Source of the DNA: Roseobacter sp.
GTDB taxonomy: Bacteria; Pseudomonadota; Alphaproteobacteria; Rhodobacterales; Rhodobacteraceae
Assembly (NCBI GenBank): GCA_024636495.1
Contig: JAGXGZ010000006.1
Span: 36,187 to 100,186 of the forward strand
Length of the DNA stretch: 64,000 nucleotides
Direction: 5' to 3'
The translations under genes and the position numbers were made by a program. Shown here in pieces: positions 35,038 through 43,484 of the stretch; position 1 is the stretch's first letter; every line of letters begins with the position of its first letter. The notes under the pieces are model-generated. The model was not told where the DNA came from and ran no database searches. It saw only the letters and a program-made list of their open reading frames with translations.

Positions 35038-36320
35038 GGGGCATCCAGCTTTAACACAGACACCAGACGCGACGCGATCTGGTCAAGCTGGTCGTCTTGT
35101 GCCGCGACAAAGCGTTTGGCGGCTGTGGTCATGGCCTTTAACTGATCCGCCGACGACAGCAGGCTGGCGATCTGGTCAGCCAAATCATCCCCGTCTGCAA
35201 TAATGCGCGCAGCACCTTCGCTTTCAAGCTGCGCGTATGTCTCGGCAAAGGCTGACACGTGGCTGCCCGACAGAACGGCGGCACCCGATTGTGCAACCTC
35301 GAAAGGATTATGCCCGCCGATGGGCAGCAACGAGCCGCCCAGAAACACGATGTCTGCGAGCGCATACCATACGCCCAACTCGCCCAAGCTATCTGCAAGG
35401 TAGACCTGTGCACCGGGCTGTTCGCCGCGGCTGCGACGGTGACAGGTCAGCCCCGCATCCTTGATCAACGCCTCGACTGTGTCGCCGCGGTCGGGATGGC
35501 GGGGGGCAAGGATCAGACAAAGGTCGGGAAACTGTTTTAACAGCGCGGCATGCGCCTGCAAAACAGCGCTCTCTTCCCCGTCATGGGTCGAGGAGGCAAC
35601 CCAGACGGGCCGATACCCAAGGGCGGCACGGGCCTCGAACAAGGCGTCTTCGTCAACGGGCAAAGGGCCCGCCATGGATTTCAGGTTGATCCCCCGCGCA
35701 ACGCGGTCTGCGGGTGCATGGATGCTGACCATTTTATGCGCCATTGCGTCATTTTGTGTCAGAATTAGATCGAACACTTCGAAAAGGTAATGTGCGATTC
35801 CTGGCCATTTGCGCCATTGCTCGACGGATTTGTCGGATAGGCGCGCATTTACCAGCGCCATTTTCGCCCCAGTCTCAAAGGTGCGGCGCAGCATTTGGGG
35901 CCACAATTCGCTTTCCACAAAGATTGCGGCGTCAGGGTGCCAGTGGCGCAGGAATCTTTTCAACGGGCCGGGGGCATCCAACGGGGCAAATTGGTGCACG
36001 GTGCGCGGCGGCATACGTTGCGCGATCAGTTTGGCTGACGTGGCGGTGCCTGACGTGATCAAAAACTGGGCCTGTGGCAAAAACAGACCCATGCGGGTGA
36101 TCAGCGCCAGCACCGACAGGCTTTCCCCGACTGACGCTGCGTGAAACCAGATCAGCGGCCCTGCGCCTTGGCGGTCTTGTGTGGCGTGGCCGAGCTTTTC
36201 ATGCGCGCGCAGAATGGGCACACCCTGTTCGCGCAGTTTGGCGGTCTGTGAACGGGCAAAAAACGGAACCAAGCCCATGCTGGCGACAACCCAAGCACGA
36301 TAAAGAAGGGGCGCTGCCAT
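35034..36320 (-). CDS. waaA: 3-deoxy-D-manno-octulosonic acid (Kdo) transferase
   Basis: A 428-aa membrane-anchored glycosyltransferase that attaches Kdo to lipid A precursor. WFHAASVGESLS near residue 58 holds the catalytic Glu of the N-terminal domain. FVESELWPQMLR near 135 and MALVNARLSDKS follow, then VWVASSTHDGEE near 245 and LGGSLLPIGGHNPFEVAQSGAAVL near 350, all hallmark WaaA motifs. An N-terminal helix anchors it to the inner membrane. It lies 7 nt after moaA and overlaps the GT4 gene. Confidence 0.95.
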   Translation of the reverse strand: MAAPLLYRAWVVASMGLVPFFARSQTAKLREQGVPILRAHEKLGHATQDRQGAGPLIWFHAASVGESLSVLALITRMGLFLPQAQFLITSGTATSAKLIAQRMPPRTVHQFAPLDAPGPLKRFLRHWHPDAAIFVESELWPQMLRRTFETGAKMALVNARLSDKSVEQWRKWPGIAHYLFEVFDLILTQNDAMAHKMVSIHAPADRVARGINLKSMAGPLPVDEDALFEARAALGYRPVWVASSTHDGEESAVLQAHAALLKQFPDLCLILAPRHPDRGDTVEALIKDAGLTCHRRSRGEQPGAQVYLADSLGELGVWYALADIVFLGGSLLPIGGHNPFEVAQSGAAVLSGSHVSAFAETYAQLESEGAARIIADGDDLADQIASLLSSADQLKAMTTAAKRFVAAQDDQLDQIASRLVSVLKLDAP

Positions 36321-36327
36321 GGCCGTG

Positions 36328-37335
36328 TCAGCCGCCTGTGTGGCTCATGTGGCGCGGCATTTGCCCGTCAAGCTTTTGGCGCGAATAGTCAAAATCATGG
36401 CCTTTGGGTTTTAGATTGATCGCGGCACGGATCGCCTCCTTAAGCGGGGCGTCGTCATCGGGGTGGTTGCGCAAAGGCGCGCGCAAATCTGCCACGTCTT
36501 CCTGACCCAGACACATAAATATCTCTCCGGTGCAGGTGATCCGCACCCGGTTGCAGCTTTCGCAGAAATTATGGCTTAGAGGCGTGATAAAACCGATTTT
36601 CTGGCCGGTCTCCTCAAGGCGCACATAGCGCGCAGGCCCGCCGCTGCTTTCAGCCAGATCGGTGACGGTATAGTGATCTTCATAGGCTTTGCGCACGTCC
36701 TTTAGGGACCAATACTGGCCAAGCCGGTCCTCGTTGCCCAAGTCGCCCATGGGCATGACTTCGATCCATGTCAGGTCAATGTCACGCTCAGCACACCAAG
36801 CGGTGATGCTGGGCAATTCTGTCTCGTTAAAGCCCTTAAGCGCTACTGCGTTGATTTTGACCCGCAGGCCTGCCGCTTGGGCGGCATCAATGCCGCGCAA
36901 CACTTGGGGCAGGCGGCCCCAGCGGGTGATGTCGGCGAATTTCTGATCGTCCAGCGTGTCGAGCGAGACATTCACCCGGCGCACACCTGCGGCATAAAGG
37001 TCGGTCGCAAAGCGTTCCAGCTGGCTGCCATTGGTGGTCAGGGTCAATTCCCTAAGCGTTCCTGCGTCCAGATGACGGGTCATGCTGTCAAAGAATGTCA
37101 TGATGCCCTTGCGCACCAAAGGCTCACCGCCTGTAATGCGCAGTTTTTGCACGCCGAGGTCGATGAAATTAGTGCAAAGCCTGTCCAGTTCCTCGAGCGT
37201 CAGCAGTTCCTTTTTGGGAAGGAAATTCATGTTCTCTGACATGCAATAGACGCAGCGAAAATCGCAGCGGTCGGTCACAGAAACGCGCAGATAGGTGATG
37301 GCGCGGGCGAAAGGGTCAATCAATGGAGCATTCAT
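36328..37335 (-). CDS. moaA: GTP 3',8-cyclase (molybdenum cofactor)
   Basis: A 335-aa radical SAM enzyme for the first step of molybdopterin synthesis. The N-terminal cluster is [11 protein letters not shown] near residue 20, and the C-terminal cluster [18 protein letters not shown] near 260 has the Cx2Cx13C pattern. [10 protein letters not shown] and LTTNGSQL are present. The C-terminal Gly-Gly needed for activity ends the protein. Start [11 protein letters not shown] is preferred; the longer version adds 14 residues without support. It heads a minus-strand operon with waaA and a glycosyltransferase, an unusual mix. moaC/moaB are not adjacent. Confidence 0.95.
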   Translation of the reverse strand: MNAPLIDPFARAITYLRVSVTDRCDFRCVYCMSENMNFLPKKELLTLEELDRLCTNFIDLGVQKLRITGGEPLVRKGIMTFFDSMTRHLDAGTLRELTLTTNGSQLERFATDLYAAGVRRVNVSLDTLDDQKFADITRWGRLPQVLRGIDAAQAAGLRVKINAVALKGFNETELPSITAWCAERDIDLTWIEVMPMGDLGNEDRLGQYWSLKDVRKAYEDHYTVTDLAESSGGPARYVRLEETGQKIGFITPLSHNFCESCNRVRITCTGEIFMCLGQEDVADLRAPLRNHPDDDAPLKEAIRAAINLKPKGHDFDYSRQKLDGQMPRHMSHTGG

Positions 37336-37420
37336 ACGGTATAGGTAAACATCGGCCCATCGCGGGGCAAGGGACAATAAGGTTATTGAAGGGGCGCAAG
37401 GGCGGCGTTAATCATAAGAC

Positions 37421-37945
37421 ATGAAACATTTTTTGATCCTTTTAAGTTTGGGCTTGGGTTTGTCGGCCTGTGGTGCGGTGTCGGACAGGTTGGGCCTGGG
37501 CAAACCACGGGCCGCTGACGCTGCAATGGGCGGCGCTGTCGGCATGCCGGAGGCGGTCAAGGTTGAACAAACCGTGCTTGACCCCGTGACGTCAGCGCCG
37601 CCGCCGCCGCCCGCCGCGCGCACTGCAGAGGCGCTGGATACCACAACCGCGGCGCAGCGCGCAGCCGCGACAGCGCCCGCTGCACAAGGGGCGCGGGTGC
37701 TTGGCAAGACAGTGGTATCATTGGGAAGCGCGACCGAACCCGGACTGTGGATCAAGACACCGTTGGTGCAGACGGAAATGCAAGGCCGTGTGACGAACCC
37801 GGCTACGGGCCAGTCGTCTACCGTTGTGTTGATCCCGATTCCGGGGCCGGCAACGGCGGGAAGCAGGATGTCGCTGGCTGCCTTGCGCTTGATTGGCGCA
37901 TCTTTGACGGATCTGACCACGGTCGAAGTCTCGACGCCGGGGTGA
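37421..37945 (+). CDS. Putative lipoprotein, 174 aa
   Basis: A signal peptide with a lipobox (LLSLGLGLSAC, Cys at residue 17) marks a lipoprotein. A Pro/Ala-rich disordered stretch (residues ~60-95) is followed by a small C-terminal domain from VLGKTVVSLGSATEPGLWIKTPLV to the end, with many Thr/Val strands. Similar Roseobacter proteins are sometimes annotated as D-galactarate dehydratase by error; nothing here supports an enzyme. The role is unknown; the outer membrane or periplasmic face is the likely location. Divergent from moaA. Confidence 0.75.
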   Translation: MKHFLILLSLGLGLSACGAVSDRLGLGKPRAADAAMGGAVGMPEAVKVEQTVLDPVTSAPPPPPAARTAEALDTTTAAQRAAATAPAAQGARVLGKTVVSLGSATEPGLWIKTPLVQTEMQGRVTNPATGQSSTVVLIPIPGPATAGSRMSLAALRLIGASLTDLTTVEVSTPG

Positions 37946-37961
37946 TTTTAGGATTGAGGGG

Positions 37962-38014
37962 CGGGGGGCCAGCCCCCCGTACCTCCCGGGATATTTGAAA
38001 GCCAGAGAATGAGA
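37962..38014 (+). repeat. Dispersed intergenic repeat with hairpin head, GATATTT subfamily
   Basis: CGGGGGGC-CA-GCCCCCCG (37962-37979, 8-bp stem) is followed by CTCCCGGGATATTTGAAAGC and CAGAGAATGAGA. The hairpin head with the CA loop matches the copies at 14467 and 50636, while the tail matches the copy at 7791. It lies between the converging lipoprotein and AlkD-like genes. Confidence 0.65.
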
Positions 38015-38016
38015 CC

Positions 38017-38742
38017 TTAAGGGGTTTTTGTATCCTCGGTTGAATTTGCGTTGGGTAAATAGCGGGATGCTTCCTTGATCGCGTAGGCCTTCATGTGGGC
38101 GCTGTTGTCGTCAAGGAAAGCCTGTGCGCGAACGGGATCGTGACGGCTTAGATCGCGGACCCACCAGGCGATGGCCTTTTGCAGGATCCCGTTTTTTACC
38201 GGCAGGTAGCCAGCAGCCCATCCCAAAATACGTTCGCGTGCGGCAAGTTCTTCGGGTTTGGGGTGGTTCTGTTTTGTCCAAGGCAGGGTCGCAACCAAGG
38301 CGGCTCGTTTGGTCCAAAGCTGGTCCGATCCGGCCCAGGATTCGACCGTATCAAGCCGGGCAGGATCAGCGATAAGCCGTTTTTGCACCGCCATGCAGAC
38401 GTGGTCTGAGATGGCCCAGCTGTCAAAATCGGGCACCCAGCTTTGCAGCAGTTGCCAGGCGGGCTCGTCATCCGGGCGCAGGCGTGCCTGCGTCAGCAGT
38501 TTTGACGCGGCCAGGCGCGCCTCGAAAATGTCGGTCTGCCAAAGGGCATCTGCAAGCTCCAGCCTGTCGGCAAGTTCAAGTTCGCTGCGCCAGATTGTGG
38601 TCAGATCGTTGATCTGCGGGTTGGTTAACCCCAGATAGGTGCGGTCGACCTTGTGATAGTCGCGCATCTGTGAAGCCCGCTCAGGATCGGCAAGGGCGGT
38701 GAGTTGTTCGAAATATGGACTGTTCATCCCGCCTTGCACCAT
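38017..38742 (-). CDS. DNA alkylation repair (AlkD-like) protein
   Basis: A 241-aa all-helical protein of the AlkD/DNA alkylation repair family (HEAT-like repeats). Family landmarks include YLGLTNPQINDL, LADALWQTDIFEARLAASKLL near residue 80, WVPDFDSWAISDHVC near 110, and the C-terminal SRHDPVRAQAFLDDNSAHMKAYAIKEASRYL. Family members remove alkylated purines using a DNA-binding cleft; the exact activity here is inferred. Two starts are possible, at residue 1 or Met-6. The gene is single, between repeats and a FkbM gene. Confidence 0.82.
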   Translation of the reverse strand: MVQGGMNSPYFEQLTALADPERASQMRDYHKVDRTYLGLTNPQINDLTTIWRSELELADRLELADALWQTDIFEARLAASKLLTQARLRPDDEPAWQLLQSWVPDFDSWAISDHVCMAVQKRLIADPARLDTVESWAGSDQLWTKRAALVATLPWTKQNHPKPEELAARERILGWAAGYLPVKNGILQKAIAWWVRDLSRHDPVRAQAFLDDNSAHMKAYAIKEASRYLPNANSTEDTKTP

Positions 38743-38788
38743 GTTTTTCTTCTGATATCAAAGGAAATTACTTCTTGGGGCTGAATTC

Positions 38789-39508
38789 ATGTCATTTTTA
38801 AAGTCTATCGAGCGGCGCGGCAAAAAATTGTTGCCCAAACGCTGGCGTAAATATCTGCGGGCGTCCCATTACGAGCTTGTGATGGAGCGGATGTCTCCGG
38901 TCGATTTTATCGTCCACGTGGGTGCGCATTGGGGCGAAGATGCAGTCCGCTATGAAGAGTTCGGAGCCAAGACCGTGCTTTGGGTCGAGGCCGATCCTGA
39001 CACTTACGCAAAGCTCCAGATCGAGATGGCAAAGCGAAACAGCGAGACCCGACACCTGACGGAATGTGCTTTGGTGTCTGCCAGCGACGCTGGAAGCCTT
39101 GGGTTTCATCGGTTCAGCGGCGACGGGGCATCCTCTTCGGTGCATCAGGCGACACAAGGCTTTAAAGACCGCTTTGGCCATGTAGAGGCAACGGGCGAAG
39201 TTTTGACCATCCAAAGCCGGACTTTGCCGGACATCCTGGCGGGGCACGGCATTGACGTTTCCGAGTATAATCGCGCCATGCTGGTTCTGGATGTGCAAGG
39301 GCATGAGATGTCGGTATTGCAGGGTCTGGGCGATGCTTTGTGCGGCTATGATCTTTGCAAATGCGAAGTATCACGCGTGCCGATGTATGAGGGCGGGGCC
39401 GAGTTTTCGCAGATCGACGCGCATATGAAGTCTCACGGGTTTAAACTGGCCTCACATCGCTATGCCTTGGTCCCAAAGCATGGCGATGTGCTTTATGTGA
39501 AAGCCTAG
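38789..39508 (+). CDS. FkbM family methyltransferase
   Basis: A 239-aa SAM-dependent methyltransferase. A basic N-terminus (RRGKKLLPKRWRKYLR) precedes the SAM-binding motif FIVHVGAHWGEDAVRYEEFGAKTVLWVEADP near residue 50 and the second core strand LTECALVSASDAGSLGFH. VLDVQGHEMSVLQGL near 170 is the family-typical motif IV/V. Such enzymes often O-methylate sugars of surface glycans. The gene is isolated but sits near LPS and amino-sugar genes. It ends 9 nt before the converging glmS stop. Confidence 0.86.
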   Translation: MSFLKSIERRGKKLLPKRWRKYLRASHYELVMERMSPVDFIVHVGAHWGEDAVRYEEFGAKTVLWVEADPDTYAKLQIEMAKRNSETRHLTECALVSASDAGSLGFHRFSGDGASSSVHQATQGFKDRFGHVEATGEVLTIQSRTLPDILAGHGIDVSEYNRAMLVLDVQGHEMSVLQGLGDALCGYDLCKCEVSRVPMYEGGAEFSQIDAHMKSHGFKLASHRYALVPKHGDVLYVKA

Positions 39509-39517
39509 ACCAGTCTG

Positions 39518-41338
39518 CTATTCAACGGTGACCGATTTGGCGAGGTTCCGCGGCTGGTCGACGTCAGTGCCCTTTGCGATAGCGGTGTGATAGGCCAGCA
39601 GCTGGGCTGGAACCGCGTAGAGGATGGGGGCGAGCGCATCGGCCACTGGGGGCATTTCGATCTGCGCCCATGTGCCTTCGGAAGCTTCGTCCAGCCCCGA
39701 GCGGTCAGAGATCAGGATGACTTTGCCCTTGCGTGCCATCACCTCTTGCATGTTGCTGACGGTCTTGTCGAACAGGGCGTCCTTTGGGGCCATGACGACC
39801 ACGGGAACGTTTTCGTCGATCAGCGCAATGGGGCCATGTTTAAGCTCACCCGATGCATAAGCTTCGGCGTGTATATAGCTGATTTCTTTAAGTTTTAACG
39901 CGCCTTCAAGAGCGAGAGGAAACATCGCGCCACGGCCCAGAAACAAGACGTCACGGGCCGAGGAAAGCTTGTAAGCGGCATCGCGGATCGCGGTGTTCTG
40001 TTCAAGTGCTGTGTTCAACAAGGACGGCATTGCCCGCAAGCCCGAGATGTAATCGGCCAGTTGATCCTTGTCGATCACACCACGGTCAAAGGCGGCTTTG
40101 AGCACCATCAAGAACAGGACGGTCAGCTGGCAGGTGAAAGCTTTGGTCGATGCGACACCGACCTCGACACCGGCGTGGATCGGCAGAACCAGATCGCTTT
40201 CGCGAGCAATCGACGATTCCGTGACGTTGACGACCGCGGCGATCTTATCGGTCTTGCCCTGACAATAGCGCAGGGCTGCCAATGTATCTGCCGTCTCACC
40301 GGATTGGCTGACAAACAGTGCCAGTGTGCGGGCGGAAACGGGTGGCTCACGGTAGCGGAATTCTGATGCGAAATCGACCTCGACGGGCAGGCGGGTGATC
40401 TGCTCGAACCAGTATTTGGCTGTTAGGCAGGCATAATAGGCCGTGCCGCAAGCGACCATGGTGATCCGGTCGAAGGCGGTGAAATCAAGGCCGGGGTCCG
40501 GCAGGGTGATCTCGCCCTTGGCATTCACGTAATGGCCTAGTGCCTCGCCGATGACGCCGGGCTGTTCGGCGATTTCCTTGGCCATGAAGTGTTTATGACC
40601 TGCCTTGTCGACGCGCGTCGTTTCAAGGCTGATTGTCTTGATGGCGCGGGTGACGGCATCCCCATTGGCGTTGAAGATTTCAACGGAACTGCGGGTCAGA
40701 ATCGCGCGGTCGCCTTCCTCAAGATAGGTGATCCGGCTGGTCATGGGGGAGAGGGCGATGGCATCGCTGCCCAGGTACATCTCGTTGTCGCCATAGCCAA
40801 CGGCAAGCGGCGCGCCTTTGCGGGCCCCGATCATCAGATCATCTTCACCGTCGAAAAGAAAAGCCAGCGCAAAAGCACCGTGCAGACGCGACAACGTCTT
40901 GGTCGCGGCATCAACCGGGCCAAGGCCCTGCGCCATATACTGCTGGGTCAGCAAGGCAACGGTTTCAGTGTCGGTCTCGGTGACGAACTCGGCACCATTT
41001 GCTGTGAGTTCAGCACGCAATTCACGAAAGTTTTCGATGATACCATTGTGCACAACGGCGACGGGGCCCGCCTGATGGGGGTGCGCATTCGTGACCGAAG
41101 GCGCACCGTGAGTCGCCCAACGGGTGTGACCGATGCCTGATTTTCCGGCCAGCGGCTCGTGAACCAGCAGATCGGACAGGTTGACCAATTTCCCAACAGC
41201 ACGGCGGCGGGCCAGACGGCCTTCGTGGATGGTTGCAATTCCGGCGCTGTCATAACCGCGATATTCCAGACGTTTCAGCGCTTCGACAAGGATCGGCGCG
41301 ACTTCATGCTGTCCAAGGACCCCGACAATACCGCACAT
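39518..41338 (-). CDS. glmS: Glutamine-fructose-6-phosphate aminotransferase (isomerizing)
   Basis: A 606-aa cytoplasmic enzyme forming glucosamine-6-phosphate from fructose-6-phosphate and glutamine. The N-terminal nucleophile Cys follows Met in MCGIVGVLG, with RLEYRGYDSAGIA near residue 25 and GHTRWATHG near 75. Two SIS sugar-isomerase domains follow (ACGTAYYACLTAKYWFE near 300 and GRGAMFPLALEGALKLKEISYIHAEAY near 475). It closes with the family tail DQPRNLAKSVTVE. It lies 2 nt after glmU in the same direction, so the two form an operon feeding peptidoglycan and LPS synthesis. Confidence 0.98.
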   Translation of the reverse strand: MCGIVGVLGQHEVAPILVEALKRLEYRGYDSAGIATIHEGRLARRRAVGKLVNLSDLLVHEPLAGKSGIGHTRWATHGAPSVTNAHPHQAGPVAVVHNGIIENFRELRAELTANGAEFVTETDTETVALLTQQYMAQGLGPVDAATKTLSRLHGAFALAFLFDGEDDLMIGARKGAPLAVGYGDNEMYLGSDAIALSPMTSRITYLEEGDRAILTRSSVEIFNANGDAVTRAIKTISLETTRVDKAGHKHFMAKEIAEQPGVIGEALGHYVNAKGEITLPDPGLDFTAFDRITMVACGTAYYACLTAKYWFEQITRLPVEVDFASEFRYREPPVSARTLALFVSQSGETADTLAALRYCQGKTDKIAAVVNVTESSIARESDLVLPIHAGVEVGVASTKAFTCQLTVLFLMVLKAAFDRGVIDKDQLADYISGLRAMPSLLNTALEQNTAIRDAAYKLSSARDVLFLGRGAMFPLALEGALKLKEISYIHAEAYASGELKHGPIALIDENVPVVVMAPKDALFDKTVSNMQEVMARKGKVILISDRSGLDEASEGTWAQIEMPPVADALAPILYAVPAQLLAYHTAIAKGTDVDQPRNLAKSVTVE

Positions 41339-41340
41339 AA

Positions 41341-42693
41341 TTAGCTGCCTCTCTGCTGTTTAGCCTTCTTGGCCTTTAATATTTCGAACAATTTGCGCGC
41401 CATGCCAGGTTTTTCGACCTGTGGCGCCCGTGCCAGTGCCAACGCGTCGGCTTCGACGTCTGACGTGATGACAGAGCCAGACCCGGTCATCGCGCCATTG
41501 CCGATATGGACGGGTGCAACCAGCATAGTATTCGACCCGATAAAGACGTTTGACCCGATATGGGTGTGGTGCTTCATCACGCCGTCATAATTGCAGGTAA
41601 TCGTGCCGGCCCCGATGTTGGTCTTGGCCCCGATTGTCGCGTCGCCGATATAGCTGAGATGGTTAATCTTGGCCCCTTCCGCGATCTGCGCGTTTTTCAC
41701 TTCGACAAAATTGCCGATGCGCACGTCTTCTGAAAGTTCGGTACCGGGGCGCAACCGCGCGTACGGCCCGATGATGCCGCCGCGTGCGACATGGCAGCCT
41801 TCAAGATGACTGAATGCCCGGATTGTGGCGCCAGTCTCGATTGTTACGCCGGGGCCAAAAACCACGTTCGGCTCGATCACGGTGTCGCGGCCCACATACG
41901 TGTCGCGGGCAAAATAGACTGTCTCGGGGGCCATCAAGGTCACGCCGTTCTCAAGCATGGCTGCACGGGTGCGGGTTTGGAACGCCGCATCAGCAGCAGC
42001 CAGATCGGCCCGAGAATTCACACCAATCGTTTCAGCTTCGTCACATGAAACGGCAGTAGCTTTCAGACCGCGCGCACGGGCGATTCCGATGATGTCGGTC
42101 AGATAATATTCCCCGGACGCGTTATCGTTTCCGACTGCATCAATCAGGGTGAACAAAACGTCTGACTTGCAGGCAATAACACCACTGTTACAAAGGGTTA
42201 TGTCGCGCTCTTGATCTGATGCATCTTTGAACTCTACGATGCGTTCAAGGCTGTCACCTTGCACCACCAAACGGCCATAGCGGCCTGGATCGGCGGCCTC
42301 GAACCCCAGTACGACCACATCAGAATCTGTCAGCGCTGCGCACATCGCCTCAAGTGTTTCGGGCTGCACAAAAGGGGTGTCGCCATAAAGCACGATGGCC
42401 GTGCCGTCAAAATCTGCCAACGCCTCACGGGCTTGGGCCACGGCATGGGCCGTTCCCAGCTGTTCTTCCTGAACGACAACCTGTGCCTCTTCGTCAAAGT
42501 CTTGCGCCGCGTCCCGGACAAGGTCGGCCCCGTGGCCTGCGACAACGACAATGCGCGATGGGCTTAACGTCGCACCGGACGCCATCGCGTGTTCCAGCAA
42601 AGGGGCCTGTGCAACTGTATGCAAAACCTTGGGTAAATCCGATTGCATCCGCGTGCCTTTGCCTGCGGCCAAAAGGATCAGTGCAACTTCCAT
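41341..42693 (-). CDS. glmU: Bifunctional UDP-GlcNAc synthase/GlcN-1-P acetyltransferase
   Basis: A 450-aa bifunctional enzyme. The N-terminal pyrophosphorylase domain has LILLAAGKGTRMQSDLPKVLH near residue 5 and YGDTPFV near 100. The C-terminal left-handed beta-helix runs from about 250 with hexapeptide repeats, ending in the acetyltransferase site NYDGVMKHHTHIGSNVFIGSN near 375. It makes UDP-N-acetylglucosamine from glucosamine-1-phosphate. First gene of glmU-glmS. It is divergent from gph with about 118 nt between starts. Confidence 0.97.
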   Translation of the reverse strand: MEVALILLAAGKGTRMQSDLPKVLHTVAQAPLLEHAMASGATLSPSRIVVVAGHGADLVRDAAQDFDEEAQVVVQEEQLGTAHAVAQAREALADFDGTAIVLYGDTPFVQPETLEAMCAALTDSDVVVLGFEAADPGRYGRLVVQGDSLERIVEFKDASDQERDITLCNSGVIACKSDVLFTLIDAVGNDNASGEYYLTDIIGIARARGLKATAVSCDEAETIGVNSRADLAAADAAFQTRTRAAMLENGVTLMAPETVYFARDTYVGRDTVIEPNVVFGPGVTIETGATIRAFSHLEGCHVARGGIIGPYARLRPGTELSEDVRIGNFVEVKNAQIAEGAKINHLSYIGDATIGAKTNIGAGTITCNYDGVMKHHTHIGSNVFIGSNTMLVAPVHIGNGAMTGSGSVITSDVEADALALARAPQVEKPGMARKLFEILKAKKAKQQRGS

Positions 42694-42811
42694 GAAAAAT
42701 CTCTTTAATAAACTGGTTTAGCCTCTCTTTACCTTGTTCGCGTTTCTGCGCAAGGCTAGTGGCCATCAAAGAAGATTTCGGCCTGCAACAACACTAAGCA
42801 AAGGAGCGCCG

Positions 42812-43483
42812 ATGAAAACGGTTGTATTCGATCTGGACGGCACATTGGCAGACACAAGCGGTGATCTGATCGCGGCGGCCAATGCGTGTTTTCGGGACAT
42901 GGGCGAAGGCAATTTGTTGGATGCAGCGCAAGACGCGGGCACAGCGCTCAAGGGTGGGCGGGCGATGTTGCGGCTGGGGATGGAACGGATTGGCAGGTCA
43001 CATGATGATGCGCTGATCGACCAGTATTACCCCGTGCTGCTTCAGGCATACGCGCAGGATATCGATACGCATACTGTTTTGTACCCAGGTGCGATGGACG
43101 CAGTCGAGGCGTTGAAAATTGGTGGCTACCGGGTTGCGATCTGTACAAACAAACCCGAAGGTCTGGCGCACACTTTGCTCACGCGTCTGGGGGTGCGCGA
43201 TCTGTTTGGCGCGATGTTGGGTGCCGACAGTCTGGACGTGCGCAAACCCGACCCCGAGCATCTGTTCGAGACAGCGCGCCGCGCGGGCGGAGACCCTGCG
43301 CAATGTTGTCTTGTCGGCGACACCAATACCGACCGCAAAACCGCTGCTGCGGCGGGGGTGCCGTGCATTCTGGTCACCTTTGGTCCGTCGGGCGAGGATA
43401 TGGCCGCTTTGAGCCCGGAAGCCCTGCTGGAAGACTATGCGCATTTGCCTGTCTTGGTGCCAACGCTGATCGGGGCACCGTAG
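42812..43483 (+). CDS. gph: HAD hydrolase, phosphoglycolate phosphatase-like
   Basis: A 223-aa HAD-superfamily phosphatase. Motif I VFDLDGTLADTSGDL is at residue 4, motif II ICTNKPEG near 107, and motif III/IV LVGDTNTDRKTAAAAGVPCILVTFG near 170. The helical cap lies between motifs I and II. It is likely to clear 2-phosphoglycolate from DNA repair; substrate is by family. The start MKTVVFDLDG with AAAGGAG 6 nt upstream replaces the track's version with 26 extra residues. The next gene follows after one base. Confidence 0.88.
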   Translation: MKTVVFDLDGTLADTSGDLIAAANACFRDMGEGNLLDAAQDAGTALKGGRAMLRLGMERIGRSHDDALIDQYYPVLLQAYAQDIDTHTVLYPGAMDAVEALKIGGYRVAICTNKPEGLAHTLLTRLGVRDLFGAMLGADSLDVRKPDPEHLFETARRAGGDPAQCCLVGDTNTDRKTAAAAGVPCILVTFGPSGEDMAALSPEALLEDYAHLPVLVPTLIGAP

Positions 43484-43484
43484 C

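Noticed and set aside
37408-37920. 170-aa minus-strand ORF over the lipoprotein gene
   Set aside because: The plus-strand frame has a signal peptide and lipobox; the minus frame is Ala/Ser/Pro-rich with no motif.
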